From NCBI GenBank assembly GCA_032622095.1, contig CP136067.1, positions 98,322,707 through 98,386,706 of the forward strand: a stretch of DNA of 64,000 nucleotides. Reading direction: 5' to 3'. Under the pieces are notes generated by a model that saw nothing but the letters and a program-made list of their open reading frames with translations, did not search any database and was not told the origin of the DNA. Origin of the DNA: Siphonodentalium dalli. Taxonomy: Eukaryota; Mollusca; Scaphopoda; Gadilida; Siphonodentaliidae. This document shows, one piece after another, positions 47,101 to 48,448 of the stretch (within the stretch, counting starts at the first letter, position 1; every line of letters starts with the position of its first letter). Made by a program: the position numbers and the translations under genes.

Positions 47101-47749
47101 TGCTACGTCCTTGTTATACCGCAGCAATGAAGTTGTGGGGCGGTATACTGGAATCAGCTTGTCTGTCCATCGTCCTTGGACACAAATTTGTCTGGAGTTT
47201 TTCTCAGTTGTTTTTTTATCATTTTCCATTAAACTTGGCAGAGACATCAACCACCATGGGAACCTGTGCACTTGCGATTATGACGTCTGTCCGACTTTTT
47301 TTGGTGAAGTTATTCCCCCTTTTTCGACTTGCATATTTTCGCAACATGCATAATTTTGTCCAAGCTTTTATTCCTACATTTTTCGGTCAATAGGTTTAGG
47401 ATTAGGGTTAGGGTTGTGCACCTGCAATGGTAATCTGTTATTTTATTATTTTAACTGGCATGTCAAACATCTTAGTGTCTCAAAAACACGGTTTAGAACT
47501 AATTGTTTTTTTAGTGAATTTGACAAGTACTTTTATAGTCTCAGTTTTCTTAGTCTTTACAGTTAGGTGAGTGACCACACAGTCATTGACTGTCTTGTTT
47601 TATATGTTAACTGACATTTATGCCAATCATTTTTCTCTTTTTCAGCTATTTACAACTCGGAATTTGTGCTGACAGGTGTTCTAAGACAATACATAAACTA
47701 TGACATGTACAAAATAGAAGTGGGTTCACTCATTCCAAAAACATCATGA
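4976..47749 (+). CDS. PAXIP1: PAXIP1 (PTIP) BRCT adaptor, 3' part, 18 coding exons
   Basis: PTIP is a nuclear multi-BRCT adaptor of KMT2C/KMT2D H3K4 methyltransferase complexes and of DNA-damage signalling. Joined exons are 4976-5150, 6612-6940, 11048-11384, 12659-12928, 13421-13565, 17676-17767, 18346-18441, 23846-23986, 25345-25466, 34746-34930, 35524-35567, 35886-35989, 37008-37101, 38610-38778, 41065-41165, 46127-46255, 46651-46726 and 47646-47749. They give 903 residues plus stop without a phase conflict. Order: BRCT2, Pro/Gln-rich linker, BRCT3, BRCT4, basic linker, BRCT5, BRCT6. The end (EFVLTG motif, then YINYDMYKIEVGS) matches the C-terminus of vertebrate PTIP. Human PTIP has 1069 residues, so the missing part is about BRCT1 and lies before the window. 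Introns are loaded with transposons, and many exon edges are duplicated. Assignment rests on my recognition of the family, not on a search. Confidence 0.95.
5151..6611 (+). other. PAXIP1 intron, little structure
   Basis: AT-rich intron. A block of about 46 bp containing ATTATCACTTGTCTGC is repeated at 5253 and 5299, and ATTCGA-rich stretches occur near 5340-5400 and 5975-6060. No transposon ends or conserved coding segments were recognised. Confidence 0.5.
6612..6940 (+). CDS. PAXIP1: PAXIP1 exon 2: end of BRCT2 and proline-rich linker
   Basis: The acceptor is CCTTTTAG and the donor GTTAGA. It starts in phase 0 and ends after two codon bases. The first 45 residues complete BRCT2, with VKIVTADWV (conserved BRCT tryptophan) and EEVYHPKW, which parallels FYHPRL in vertebrates. 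It continues into a low-complexity tail rich in Pro, Thr and Ser (PAPTPTPPPKSPTPP), the start of the long PTIP linker. Confidence 0.95.
6982..7082. mobile_element. GAATGAGGTCCCC palindrome family, short copy
   Basis: Two inverted arms, GCAGAATGAGGTCCCCAGA and TCTGGGGACCTCATTCTGC, flank a short spacer with GTGATGCTA and TAGCATCAC. The same arms recur at 8682-9780, 12144-12535, 24728-25115, 34318-34700, 37717-37793 and 56469-56575. This is a foldback or MITE-like family without coding capacity. Confidence 0.75.
7083..7467 (+). other. PAXIP1 intron segment, nothing recognised
   Basis: Anonymous intronic sequence. It contains a 105-codon open frame (7091-7408) with no recognisable motif, which I do not treat as coding. 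Confidence 0.4.
7468..10320. repeat. Long dispersed bivalve-type repeat (AGCTCACCTGAG start)
   Basis: It opens with a hairpin, AGCTCACCTGAG then TCTCCGGTGGAGCT, followed by TCCGTC-rich sequence. Diverged units of roughly 180 bp follow, built on CAGATTTGTTCAAAT, GGTCACTGGGTCAA and CAGGGCCATAACT. Units are at 7600-8290 and, after an insertion of the GAATGAGGTCCCC family (8682-9780), at 9790-10320. A related fragment with CAAAATGTTTGAATGG-like text is at 46847-47080. A poly-C tract of about 17 bases lies near 8347. No open frame of interest is present. Confidence 0.7.
8682..9780. mobile_element. GAATGAGGTCCCC family, three tandem or nested rounds
   Basis: Palindromic arms (AGAATGAGGTCCCCAGAGGG and its complement) at 8682-8770, 9028-9115 and 9397-9460 alternate with a core of about 250 bp. 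The core opens CTTAGGCCTCATCTTCTGGG and includes GAAGATAAAATTCAT and CAACTTCAACTGGGGAA. Three rounds of arm plus core are visible with small differences, which suggests tandem amplification or serial self-insertion. The block interrupts the dispersed repeat at 7468-10320. Confidence 0.7.
10321..10803 (+). other. PAXIP1 intron, degenerate repeat sequence
   Basis: The part at 10420-10620 resembles 46847-47000 (GGGGTTCAAACATGTTTAAA and related text), a far end of the dispersed repeat family. The remainder is unassigned, and the open frames here carry no known motif. Confidence 0.45.
10804..11041 (+). pseudogene. Two decayed tandem copies of the 5' edge of PAXIP1 exon 3
   Basis: A 119-bp unit covering the splice acceptor and the first coding bases of exon 3 occurs three times, at 10804, 10923 and 11042. 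The third is the real exon. Copy 1 keeps TTTCAG and reads in the exon frame through ATGGACTTAGATCCGTCTAA but meets TGA right after CCACGGCGATCA. Copy 2 has TTTCTG instead of TTTCAG, so its acceptor is lost. Each copy holds about 85 bp matching the exon plus intron-like filler that repeats CCCATATCT. Confidence 0.85.
11048..11384 (+). CDS. PAXIP1: PAXIP1 exon 3: glutamine-rich linker
   Basis: The acceptor is ACATTTCAG and the donor GTAAGT. One base completes an Arg codon from exon 2 and the end is phase 0. It encodes MDLDPNKLPISPRRSSSDEG, an ITKEALARMVSSRLQGKSSD segment, then Gln runs (LQQQQMMQQQQ, PQQQQSSQQQQP). The Q-rich stretch between BRCT2 and BRCT3 is typical of PTIP. Confidence 0.93.
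11450..11925. repeat. About 31-bp minisatellite
   Basis: About 15 imperfect copies of a unit reading AACTCTGTGTAATCAAACA plus TTTTAATGTCG. Units vary between CAGTG, CTGTG and CCATG, and some have short indels. It starts 65 bp after the exon 3 donor. It is intronic with no coding meaning. Confidence 0.9.
12120..12560. mobile_element. GAATGAGGTCCCC family copy, inverted core
   Basis: Arms at 12144-12240 and 12430-12535 flank a core in the opposite orientation to the copy at 8770-9000 (AGATGAGGCCTAAG instead of CTTAGGCCTCATCT). The copy is about 390 bp. It ends roughly 100 bp before exon 4. Confidence 0.7.
12659..12928 (+). CDS. PAXIP1: PAXIP1 exon 4: Met/Pro/Gln linker with basic patch
   Basis: The acceptor is TATCTGCAG and the donor GTATAT; both ends are phase 0. 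It encodes TLTNQMMGAGLPPGVGPMMP, then a strongly basic segment AKRQRNPQAKSRKPKNQLRN, a plausible nuclear localisation signal. It is disordered linker sequence between BRCT2 and BRCT3. Confidence 0.88.
13001..13190. mobile_element. piggyBac-type MITE (CCCTTTCATGACT ends)
   Basis: TTAA and CCCTTTCATGACTGGAGC lie at the left, and GTCATGGAAGGG then TTAA at the right. Inside are the usual TATATAAGAGAATGCACTGG blocks. At 190 bp it has no coding capacity. Confidence 0.8.
13421..13565 (+). CDS. PAXIP1: PAXIP1 exon 5: linker before BRCT3
   Basis: The acceptor is TGTCTTTCAG and the donor GTAATA. It starts in phase 0 and ends with the first base of a codon. It encodes ISQMLGYTNIPDRPPPPYEL and TPVYHGFDQAEK. 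The PPPPY motif is a potential WW-domain ligand. Its last 28 bases and donor are repeated six more times downstream. Confidence 0.9.
13566..13898 (+). pseudogene. Six decayed tandem copies of the exon 5 3' edge and donor
   Basis: Starting from the real exon end (TACCACGGTTTTGACCAAGC, 13538), a unit of 37-64 bp recurs at 13595, 13659, 13715, 13773, 13829 and 13866. It opens TACCATGGTTACGACCCAGC, then TGAGAAAGGTAATAATAA, and ends CTTATAAATCACAAT. The copy at 13595 preserves GAAAG|GTAATA. Later copies lose the GT or have indels. Reading through from the real donor meets TAA within the second copy. The intact Tigger element inserted just after the last unit. Confidence 0.88.
14483..16015 (-). CDS. 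Intact Tigger/pogo DDE transposase (510 aa)
   Basis: This is a single-exon transposase of the Tc1/mariner-Tigger group, related to the JRK and CENP-B domesticated proteins. I prefer the start at MSSKRKRNDL; an in-frame ATG seven codons upstream would give 517 aa, the numbering used here. Residues about 15-55 form a psq/CENP-B-type helix-turn-helix (ADKYEVIKLLEQKFTQTEIA, CSQSQVSHI). Residues about 75-145 match the second CENP-B-like DNA-binding half (SGWLSRWKNRNDIHFKRLHG). Catalytic acids are visible in NADETGL (D178), LLLVDNCSAHP (D283) and QPCDQG (D316). The C-terminus is acidic (EDEDPLED, ENDDDDAMDW). No stop or frameshift is present. It lies antisense to PAXIP1. Confidence 0.93.
   Translation of the reverse strand: MSSKRKRNDLSLADKYEVIKLLEQKFTQTEIAKKLGCSQSQVSHIQPKKDEIIRLFESNCNPHRKRQRTGKDAEVEQALTTWFDGVRYRDVPLDGDTLMQKSEDFAKLLDKPDFKPTSGWLSRWKNRNDIHFKRLHGEKRDADVKASEQWLNDKLPEYLNTYDAADIYNADETGLYYRALPNGTLARKSESCSGGKKSKDRYTVLVACNMTGSDKRRPLVIGKSKQPRCFRGKKNLPMPYKNNKNSWMTAILFIDWLKDFDRDMRRQKRQILLLVDNCSAHPPDSTKELTNIKIAFLPPNTTSIIQPCDQGIIANLKQLYRKQVVRKVIDMIDTDTNSTASQITKTIDLLESMHMLNRCWSDVKQETIANCFRKGGFRKSEDDNPTTVEDEDPLEDITISDGYSKEDIQEFITTDEEVDCFGSPTDEEIASEIRPAAPESDDDDAEQYTVPIMPMQMTEGISNMRQFFEENDDDDAMDWNALYYLQKRFQKIVSKRRRQCAITEFVNWIP
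16037..16900. other. Tigger 5' noncoding region with an internal duplication
   Basis: Upstream of the transposase start, two related segments (about 16350-16530 and 16580-16760) share CTTTCACATT, CAACTGGAACTTC-like text, TAATTCATATAATTCACA and GAAACATACAGGAAATGTGT. This is a partial tandem duplication of the element's untranslated or promoter region. The function is not evident. Confidence 0.6.
17577..17675 (+). pseudogene. Decayed tandem copies of the PAXIP1 exon 6 acceptor edge
   Basis: A 56-bp unit, GTTAATTCATTGTAG then TTCCGTCAGAGAAGTGTCTG, ends at 17663 and is followed by the true unit, GTTAATTCATTGTAG then TTCCGCCGGAGATGTGTCTG. The upstream copy keeps an acceptor AG at 17619 and reads in frame through LLDYLS before TAG. 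A still weaker third copy (GTCTGTCAGATCGACTATG) begins near 17577. Confidence 0.85.
17676..17767 (+). CDS. PAXIP1: PAXIP1 exon 6: start of BRCT3
   Basis: The acceptor is TTCATTGTAG and the donor GTAATT. Two bases complete a Val codon begun in exon 5 and the end is phase 0. It encodes PPEMCLLGCVFYMTDYHKLV then DVQEIDNWKQ, which corresponds to the vertebrate PTIP BRCT3 opening (GCIFAIADYPEQM with a later TWKR). Confidence 0.9.
18346..18441 (+). CDS. PAXIP1: PAXIP1 exon 7: BRCT3 middle
   Basis: The acceptor is ATATTTCAG and the donor GTGAGT, both phase 0, 32 codons. It encodes VIEQFGGQVDSAYTNRITHL then MCANQSSDVFKL. The GG turn and THL strand are the usual BRCT landmarks and parallel AHGGTVDPTFTSRCTHLL in vertebrates. 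Confidence 0.94.
18462..18545. repeat. GGCCGG-rich palindromic element
   Basis: CAGCTGGCCGGTATTCCGGC and ACTGGCCGGAAAACCGGCCA lie around a short spacer containing GCATATATACGCG. It is a compact self-complementary block in intron DNA, likely a foldback element fragment. Confidence 0.5.
18880..19366. repeat. 122-bp tandem repeat, four units
   Basis: Four copies of a 122-bp unit (AAGTCGATAGCTCCACCCG then TGCGCATGCG, ACGGGCTCGG and GATAAAATTTGTATCCGG) start near 18892, 19014, 19136 and 19258. The unit is GC-rich against an AT-rich background. It is followed by CAGACAGACAGAGGTCTTCA and ATATATAT, which looks like the end of a dispersed element. Open frames in it are artefacts of repetition. Confidence 0.88.
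19490..20200 (+). other. PAXIP1 intron, mostly unassigned
   Basis: There is no conserved coding signal. The end (about 20025-20200) has CCCCTGGGAATGCAGGGTCAG and GTTCAAAGGGTTAAA and looks like a decayed piggyBac-type MITE fragment. Confidence 0.4.
20205..20700. mobile_element. Cluster of piggyBac-type MITE pieces
   Basis: The two copies at about 20205-20400 and 20595-20700 open AACCCTTTCATGACTTGAGC and TTAACCCTTCCATGACAGGA. Both carry the TGCATTCTCTTATATA module. The second is split by the hAT-like element starting at 20701 and resumes at 22858. A dispersed block with ACATTTCCTAAGGGAACTAC lies between them; it recurs near 36470, 48610 and 59430. Confidence 0.65.
21099..21362 (+). CDS. Hypothetical 87-aa ORF inside the hAT-like element
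   Basis: It opens MSVEKYLSSKRKSKMTDSDF, has a basic patch (WARGRYRRVHKKQK) and an acidic, serine-rich C-terminus (SSDSDGDADSVSDWHMDSDT). This bipartite composition looks like the N-terminus of an element-encoded protein rather than chance, but no domain is recognised. It could equally be a remnant exon. Confidence 0.3.
   Translation: MSVEKYLSSKRKSKMTDSDFDELGYSIHSWARGRYRRVHKKQKLLVSANSSVSAVTSNAGSSDSDGDADSVSDWHMDSDTEDYSSSV
21706..22770. mobile_element. Harbinger-like inverted-repeat element nested in the hAT-like element
   Basis: The left end GGCCAAACAAAATTAATGAA continues into TTGATTCTCAGGC. The right end GCCTGAGAATCAATTCATTA continues into a T-run and GGCC. TAA flanks both sides, a TWA target duplication typical of PIF/Harbinger, whose ends often begin GG. 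Related ends are at 24545-24575 and 61258-61601. The short - strand frames inside (21780-22013, 22119-22349) have no recognised domain. Confidence 0.55.
23175..23800. repeat. Dispersed repeat shared with the DIRS flanks
   Basis: Blocks such as TTATAATTTAGAAATAA (about 23236) and GACAATAACATGC, then TTTATGATTGGTA (about 23670-23705), recur at 48798-48860 and 54186-54225. Those two segments border the DIRS-like element, so 23175-23800 shows roughly what that site looked like before insertion. Confidence 0.6.
23846..23986 (+). CDS. PAXIP1: PAXIP1 exon 8: end of BRCT3
   Basis: The acceptor is ATTTTCAG and the donor GTGAGT, both phase 0, 47 codons. It encodes ALKDQRRVVTAYWLNDILLQ then KQMMPPWQALHFPLIYG. 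The AYWLND tryptophan motif and PPWQALHFP closely match vertebrate PTIP (TAHWLNTVL, PPHRALHFP). Confidence 0.96.
23987..24079 (+). pseudogene. Decayed copy of the exon 8 3' edge with donor
   Basis: Starting at about 24002, GATGTACCATCGTGGCGTGC then ATATATGGCCCTGATTAGTC and GAAACAG|GTAAAT mirrors the exon end (GATGCCACCGTGGCAAGCCC, TACGGCCCTGATAAACCG, AAGCAG|GTGAGT). The copy lies 93 bp downstream of the original. It carries an in-frame TAG where the exon has AAA, but keeps a good donor at 24080. Confidence 0.85.
24081..24714 (+). other. PAXIP1 intron, small element remnants
   Basis: Around 24510-24580 a fragment resembles the GGCC-ended Harbinger-like family (TTTTGGCCTAACAGGC). Otherwise there is no recognised feature and the short open frames lack motifs. 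Confidence 0.4.
24715..25125. mobile_element. GAATGAGGTCCCC family copy
   Basis: Arms near 24728-24810 and 25015-25100 are diverged (GGAATGAGGACCCTGGAGGG, ACAGAATGAGGTTCCCAGAG). The core is the familiar one (CCTCATCTTCTCGGAAGTAT, CAACTTCAACTGGGGAGCTT). It is more decayed than the 8682-9780 copies. Confidence 0.7.
25345..25466 (+). CDS. PAXIP1: PAXIP1 exon 9: first half of BRCT4
   Basis: The acceptor is CTAATTTCAG and the donor GTGAGA. It starts in phase 0 and ends after two codon bases. It encodes LICVTNYDGLERDRVKQMII then CLGAEYTSYLSSSNSAIMCK, parallel to vertebrate [20 protein letters not shown] and GAKYTGYLCRSNTVLICKE. A weak partial copy (GCAGATGATTATTTGCCTC) lies at 25540. Confidence 0.95.
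25850..26125. repeat. Long foldback (hairpin) element
   Basis: Two arms of about 110 bp pair around a centre near 25995. The left arm has GAACACAACGCGCATCTTAA, TTTTATCGAATGAGTTGCGG and ATGGCGCAA. The right arm has TTTGCGCCGTCCGCAACGAG, TTCGATAAAATATTCGAGAT and AAGTTGTGTTCTGT. GTAACAATG blocks mark the outer edges. The loop includes CGCGAGAGCGTAGCTCGAGC. Confidence 0.75.
26130..27127. other. Anonymous DNA inside the TA-flanked element
   Basis: No domains, tandem repeats or RNA genes were recognised. The short - strand frames at 26712-27076 lack motifs. The region ends at the A/T-rich 3' end of the LINE. Confidence 0.4.
27128..30732 (-). mobile_element. 5'-truncated Tx1/L1-like LINE (non-LTR retrotransposon)
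   Basis: On the - strand this is the 3' part of a LINE: the tail of an APE-type endonuclease, reverse transcriptase, and a C-terminal CCHC-like knuckle. The stop at 27136 is followed within about 20 bp by TAA/TAT-rich sequence, the presumed 3' end. No endonuclease N-terminus precedes 30729, so it is 5'-truncated. Two frameshifts break the frame, near 30425 (a C run) and near 29310. I could not find convincing target-site duplications. Confidence 0.85.
27136..30729 (-). pseudogene. LINE endonuclease/reverse transcriptase ORF, two frameshifts
   Basis: There are three open segments. 30409-30729 has endonuclease motifs VNLYGPNEDNPAFY and MCGDWNLV. 29298-30371 has the endonuclease end (ARLDYFLISEDLL, KTDHSIISL) and RT onset (NNKSPGPSGYTYEFVKFFW). 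27136-29301 is the main RT, with LIDFEKAFDTVSW, RGCRQGDPISPYIFLL and the catalytic QYADDTTLIL (YADD at residues 174-177 of that segment). A C-terminal FCNRCQNVQETISHIFWDCP resembles the cysteine-histidine knuckle of L1/Tx1 elements. The first break is one extra base in a C homopolymer; the second is a small deletion before IKNWRPITLLN. Either could be a sequencing error, so the copy may be younger than it looks. Confidence 0.85.
30733..31368. other. Right part of the TA-flanked element
   Basis: Anonymous AT-rich DNA with two GCCATTTTG-type phrases (30848, 31210). No open frame with a motif was seen. Confidence 0.4.
31408..32790 (+). other. PAXIP1 intron with a dispersed repeat fragment
   Basis: The segment 31740-32000 matches 55375-55570 (ACCCATTTTTACCGGAGCTA and GATTATTTTGGTTTCCGGAT versus their diverged counterparts). 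The rest is AT-rich. TTCTCCC/GGGAGAA palindromic words occur near 32468-32510. Confidence 0.5.
32794..34035. repeat. TATACCCCC repeat with six ~174-bp units
   Basis: It begins with a hairpin (TATACCCCC, A/T run, GGGGGGTATAC) and a GTGCGTGCGTGCG microsatellite. About six imperfect units of around 174 bp follow (GTCTGTTCATGTCGTAAC, TGTTCACTACTATGAGGACA, TTCCATTCTAGAGTTATTCA), and it closes with CACACTAGGCGGTATG. Single or partial copies are at 4356-4947 and 48449-48540. There is no coding function. Confidence 0.82.
34310..34703. mobile_element. GAATGAGGTCCCC family copy next to exon 10
   Basis: Arms at 34320-34410 and 34600-34692 flank a diverged core. The element ends only about 43 bp before the exon 10 splice acceptor, so it sits where branch point and polypyrimidine signals are expected. 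Confidence 0.75.
34746..34930 (+). CDS. PAXIP1: PAXIP1 exon 10: second half of BRCT4
   Basis: The acceptor is ATTTACAG and the donor GTATGT. One base completes Arg from exon 9 and it ends with one base of the next codon. It encodes SCGLKYERSKDWKIPILNVQ then WLNDLVLGDLNALCLPINTK, near-collinear with vertebrate [20 protein letters not shown] and LGDILLGNFEAL. The VQWLND tryptophan is conserved. Confidence 0.96.
35524..35567 (+). CDS. PAXIP1: PAXIP1 exon 11: 44-bp microexon after BRCT4
   Basis: The acceptor is TTATTTCAG and the donor GTGAGA. Two bases complete a Val codon and the end is phase 0. It encodes only GWKTGLKIPKETWK, matching the vertebrate stretch DAWRVPLKVSAELL. Phase consistency with both neighbours supports this very small exon. 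Confidence 0.85.
35790..35885 (+). pseudogene. Decayed copies of the PAXIP1 exon 12 acceptor edge
   Basis: ATAACTTTTCTGCAG|CGATTTGTTCTAACTAT at 35831 precedes the true ATAACTTTTATGCAG|CGATTTGTTCCTACTAT by 41 bp. A third, weaker copy (TCTGCAACAATTAGTCCCTC) begins near 35795. The nearer copy keeps a full TGCAG acceptor and would run into intron-like TTTATATTTA. Confidence 0.85.
35886..35989 (+). CDS. PAXIP1: PAXIP1 exon 12: basic linker before BRCT5
   Basis: The acceptor is TTATGCAG and the donor GTAAGA. It starts in phase 0 and ends after two codon bases. It encodes RFVPTIKRPIPTEALILEKK then SQERQEKSVKKRREG, a charged segment ending in a likely nuclear localisation signal (KKRR). It corresponds to the vertebrate SSKRARIED linker. 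Confidence 0.88.
35990..36715 (+). other. PAXIP1 intron, no clear feature
   Basis: It contains the dispersed block GAACATGTCCTACGTGATAA and CTACTCATCAATGAG near 36460-36500, related to 20490 and 48610. Nothing else was recognised. Confidence 0.4.
36716..36930. mobile_element. piggyBac-type MITE
   Basis: TTAA then CCCATTCATGACTAGAGCTT at the left, and ATAATGATAGAG then TTAA at the right. Inside are TGCATTCTCTTATATATGCG and AATGCTGCACCAGCAC, typical of this family. It is 215 bp and non-coding. Confidence 0.78.
37008..37101 (+). CDS. PAXIP1: PAXIP1 exon 13: start of BRCT5
   Basis: The acceptor is TATTCCAG and the donor GTATGT. It completes a Gly codon and ends in phase 0. It encodes FEKALYENGTATEPRVLFTG then FPNSITLKLQL. 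VLFTGF is the invariant first strand of PTIP BRCT5, where the Thr-Gly pair forms part of the phosphopeptide pocket in tandem BRCT domains. Confidence 0.94.
37102..38230 (+). other. PAXIP1 intron with a GAATGAGGTCCCC fragment
   Basis: A short copy of the GAATGAGG palindrome lies at 37717-37793 (GCAGAATGAGGTCTCC and GGACCTCATTCTGC). The rest is anonymous. Confidence 0.5.
38231..38506. mobile_element. piggyBac-type MITE
   Basis: TTAA then CCCTTCCAAAACTGGAGCTT at the left, and CCCATCATGAAAGGG then TTAA at the right. It carries two palindromic modules (TGCATTCTCTTAGATATGCG and TCGCATATATAAGAGAATGC) and an 18-bp local duplication around CAGCTCCC. It lies 100 bp upstream of exon 14. Confidence 0.85.
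38610..38778 (+). CDS. PAXIP1: PAXIP1 exon 14: BRCT5 middle and end
   Basis: The acceptor is TATTTTCAG and the donor GTGAGT. It starts in phase 0 and ends with one base of a codon. It encodes IVERLTGTVVENPHYATHLV then TPTVSRTIKFFIAVNVCQYI and LSKDWLEESAMQNRFL. THLV, SRTIKF and DWLEE are the BRCT5 landmarks (vertebrate CTHLIASKVTRTVKFL, PEWLEE). Confidence 0.96.
39243..39501. mobile_element. piggyBac-type MITE, right end replaced
   Basis: The left end reads GTAACCCTTCCATGACTGGA, a mutated TTAA. It carries the AATGCATTCTCTTATATATT and TCGCATATATAAGAGAATGT modules and ends CACCAGTGCAGCTTCCTTA directly against the TTAA of the next MITE. That second element probably inserted into the right end of this one. 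Confidence 0.7.
39502..39891. mobile_element. piggyBac-type MITE, CCCTTTACCCAACA family, copy 1
   Basis: TTAA then CCCTTTACCCAACAAACCGG at the left, and TTCTGTTGGGTAAAGGG then TTAA at the right. The inside holds two palindromes of about 70 bp built on AATGCATTCTCTTATATATG and GTCGACCATAGGTCGCCTCG. A nearly identical element is at 58855-59250, so this family moved recently. Confidence 0.88.
39915..40700 (+). pseudogene. Two decayed copies of the PAXIP1 exon 15 acceptor edge
   Basis: At 39918 (TTATTATTAGCCAAGGATCA then TGGAGGATGTCCAACTGAGG) and at 40596 (TTATTATTAGCGAAGGATCA then TGGAGGACGTCTAACTGAGG) the sequence echoes the exon 15 start (TATTTTTAGCCGAGGATCGC, GCTGGAGGACACACAAGAGG). The two copies are about 680 bp apart and very similar to each other, so the surrounding DNA was also duplicated. 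Confidence 0.65.
40786..40949. mobile_element. Foldback MITE
   Basis: The arms ATTTTTGAGGGCATTATGGT and TAATAAACCATAATGCCCTC, with GGCCCTCCAGGAATGATGAA opposite TTAATCATTCCTGGAGGGCC, form a hairpin of about 75 bp per arm around TATTAGCTTCTCGTACTGCT. It is non-coding. The target duplication is unclear (AATAAC/GTTATT lie at the outer edges as part of the inverted arms). Confidence 0.8.
41065..41165 (+). CDS. PAXIP1: PAXIP1 exon 15: BRCT5-BRCT6 linker
   Basis: The acceptor is ATTTTTAG and the donor GTAAAA. Two bases complete an Ala codon and the end is phase 0. It encodes AEDRYQLEDTQEEKAFGCNI then VLSLRRAHSRPLFK, the PTIP inter-BRCT segment (vertebrate [30 protein letters not shown]). Confidence 0.95.
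41342..43747. mobile_element. Second pogo/Tigger-type transposon (decayed)
   Basis: TA (41340-41341 and 43748-43749) flanks inverted ends CAGTCAAACTTCGTTAAGTC and CAGTTAAACTTCGTTAAGTC. Both subterminal regions repeat GGTTAAGTCGAA several times, likely transposase-binding sites. The 2406-bp element holds a broken + strand transposase. Its ends differ from those of the 13901 element, so this is a separate family. Confidence 0.92.
41761..43390 (+). pseudogene. Tigger transposase, broken by a stop and frameshifts
   Basis: The reading opens at MSSQNENSVPNEEM (41761). It shifts frame twice in the helix-turn-helix region (about 41890 and 41960, around HSIEMKYEALILVESRQKSK and IAKMFKVAASTLSTWIKKKD). 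It runs as 41975-42475, meets TGA at 42473-42475 where CGA would give SKERLTALV, then continues in frame as 42500-43390. The catalytic acids are present in IFNADETGIFYS, LVIDNCSTHP and QPMDQGVIKN. The acidic C-terminus ends at QSLITSHFQS. This is a recently inactivated copy. Confidence 0.9.
43800..44190. repeat. TTCTCCC palindrome-rich segment
   Basis: AAGTGAATTCTCCCAATTTG and AAATTTGGAGAATTCACTTC (44077-44155) form an inverted pair around CCTCTACGGACCAGCCTAGAGG. Related TCTCCC words occur at 43812-43870. It is probably a small foldback element. Confidence 0.6.
44287..45520. mobile_element. hAT MITE/non-autonomous element with perfect 8-bp TSD
   Basis: TCTCACAT is duplicated exactly at 44279-44286 and 45521-45528. 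The ends TAGTCCCCTGCGAACC and GGTTCGCAGGGCCCTA are inverted (14 of 16 positions). Eight-base duplications are diagnostic for hAT. Subterminal GGTTCGGTTCGATTCGAAA words repeat at both ends (44310-44370 and 45430-45500). The 1234-bp interior is AT-rich with no transposase frame. It inserted into a decayed copy of exon 16. Confidence 0.9.
45565..46051. mobile_element. Inverted-repeat element with ACAACTCGG modules
   Basis: The left end GCTTGTTATATGAGTCTGGA pairs with the right end GGCTCATGTAACAAACTCC, with identity continuing through ACAACTCGG-TAGC. Internal blocks GTTACATGAGC and CCGAGTTTTCCCAGCTAACC repeat in both orientations, giving a multi-armed palindrome. It is about 490 bp without a gene. 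Target duplications are not clear. Confidence 0.72.
46127..46255 (+). CDS. PAXIP1: PAXIP1 exon 16: start of BRCT6
   Basis: The acceptor is TTATTTGCAG and the donor GTGAGT, both phase 0, 43 codons. It encodes DLTFYISPGVVPQDISKIIQ then SAKGTVVKKRPSVKKIKDHI, matching vertebrate [20 protein letters not shown] and CAGGKVLSKQPSFRKL. FYI-PG is the first strand of BRCT6. Confidence 0.96.
46413..46640 (+). pseudogene. Two decayed copies of the PAXIP1 exon 17 acceptor edge
   Basis: Copies at 46433 (CTGGGAAATCCAAAGTTTAT, acceptor AG lost) and 46498 (TTTTCAG|GGAAATCCAAAGTTTATAA) precede the real TTTTCAG|GGTAATCCGAAGTTTATAA at 46651. The 46498 copy retains a full acceptor and reads GNPKFIIIPC before TAA. 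The shared upstream text (GTTTATTTTCTGTTATTTTA) repeats before each copy. Confidence 0.9.
46651..46726 (+). CDS. PAXIP1: PAXIP1 exon 17: BRCT6 core
   Basis: The acceptor is ACGTTTTCAG and the donor GTAAGT. It starts in phase 0 and ends with one base of a codon. It encodes GNPKFIIIACPKDVCLCQDL then IQQKI, parallel to vertebrate [20 protein letters not shown]. Confidence 0.95.
46750..47430. repeat. MITE fragment plus dispersed repeat in the last intron
   Basis: 46755-46840 carries a piece of piggyBac-type MITE (TGACTGGAGCTTCCTGAAAG, CAATGCATTCCCTTATATAT). 46847-47080 matches the far end of the dispersed repeat at 10420-10620. A short degenerate telomere-like string (GGATTAGGGTTAGGGTT) lies at 47398-47414. 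The 168-codon open frame here has no motif and lies over repeat sequence. Confidence 0.6.
47646..47749 (+). CDS. PAXIP1: PAXIP1 last coding exon: BRCT6 end and stop
   Basis: The acceptor is CTTTTTCAG. Two bases complete a Ser codon and the stop is TGA at 47747-47749. It encodes SIYNSEFVLTGVLRQYINYD then MYKIEVGSLIPKTS. EFVLTGVL-Q and the short Tyr-Lys tail are the signature C-terminus of PTIP. The invertebrate tail is about ten residues longer than the human YKFN end. Confidence 0.95.
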
Positions 47750-48290
47750 CATCGGTGATGCTTATTATGTCCAGAGCCGATTCATGACATTGGGGAATGC
47801 TTGTCAGATGAGAGCAGTGTTAGGATAGCATGGTACATCTATGATGGAATCTCCTGGACATGTTGACATTATCTTACTTGACGATCCAGGATGGAAATGC
47901 ATGGCACTTGCAACATACATTGAAATCATCCCAATCATGCTTGAGATTTGAAAGGGATGGTACTTCCGACGCATTTTGAAATCATATCACAGAGAATCTA
48001 TTTTTTGAAATGTGTTGACATAATCTCACTGACAATCCATGGCACTTGCAACATACATTTGACATCATATCACTGAGAATCTGTTTTCTGAAATGTGTTG
48101 ATATAATCTCACTGACAATTCATGGCACTTGCAACTTACATTGAAATAATCCTGATAATCTTGAGATTTGAAAGGGATGGTATTTCCGACGCATGTTGAC
48201 ATAATCCCACTGACAACCCAGAATGGAATTGGTTGCCATCTCCAACGCCTGGATGCTAGCTTAACTTTATTTTATTAACATTTAACTGCT
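47750..48290 (+). other. Probable PAXIP1 3' UTR with internal duplications
   Basis: Imperfect repeats of about 100-130 bp fill 47860-48240 (GGCACTTGCAACATACATT, ATATCACTGAGAATCTG, TGTTGACATAATCTCACTGA, TTGAGATTTGAAAGGGATGG). No AATAAA was noted up to 48290; the first clear one is in GATTAAATAAAACG near 48650. The exact transcript end cannot be read. Confidence 0.5.
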
Positions 48291-48448
48291 ATTTATGCTT
48301 TTATTCTCTGCGAAATTGTTCTCGTACTCTGATATTGAATGATCATTTCATGCACCATGGTCGCTAATTCTTAATTTAACTCAGTGGCTTCTATTGCTTA
48401 TTAGTCACTCCTATATTGAATGATAATTTCATGTATTGTCATCACTAA

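Noticed and set aside
46847-47393. 168-aa and 120-aa overlapping open frames
   Set aside because: They cover a fragment of the dispersed repeat also found at 10420-10620, with no domain and no splice support.
47393-47416. Interstitial telomere repeat
   Set aside because: Only about three degenerate TTAGGG-like units are present, too short to mean anything.
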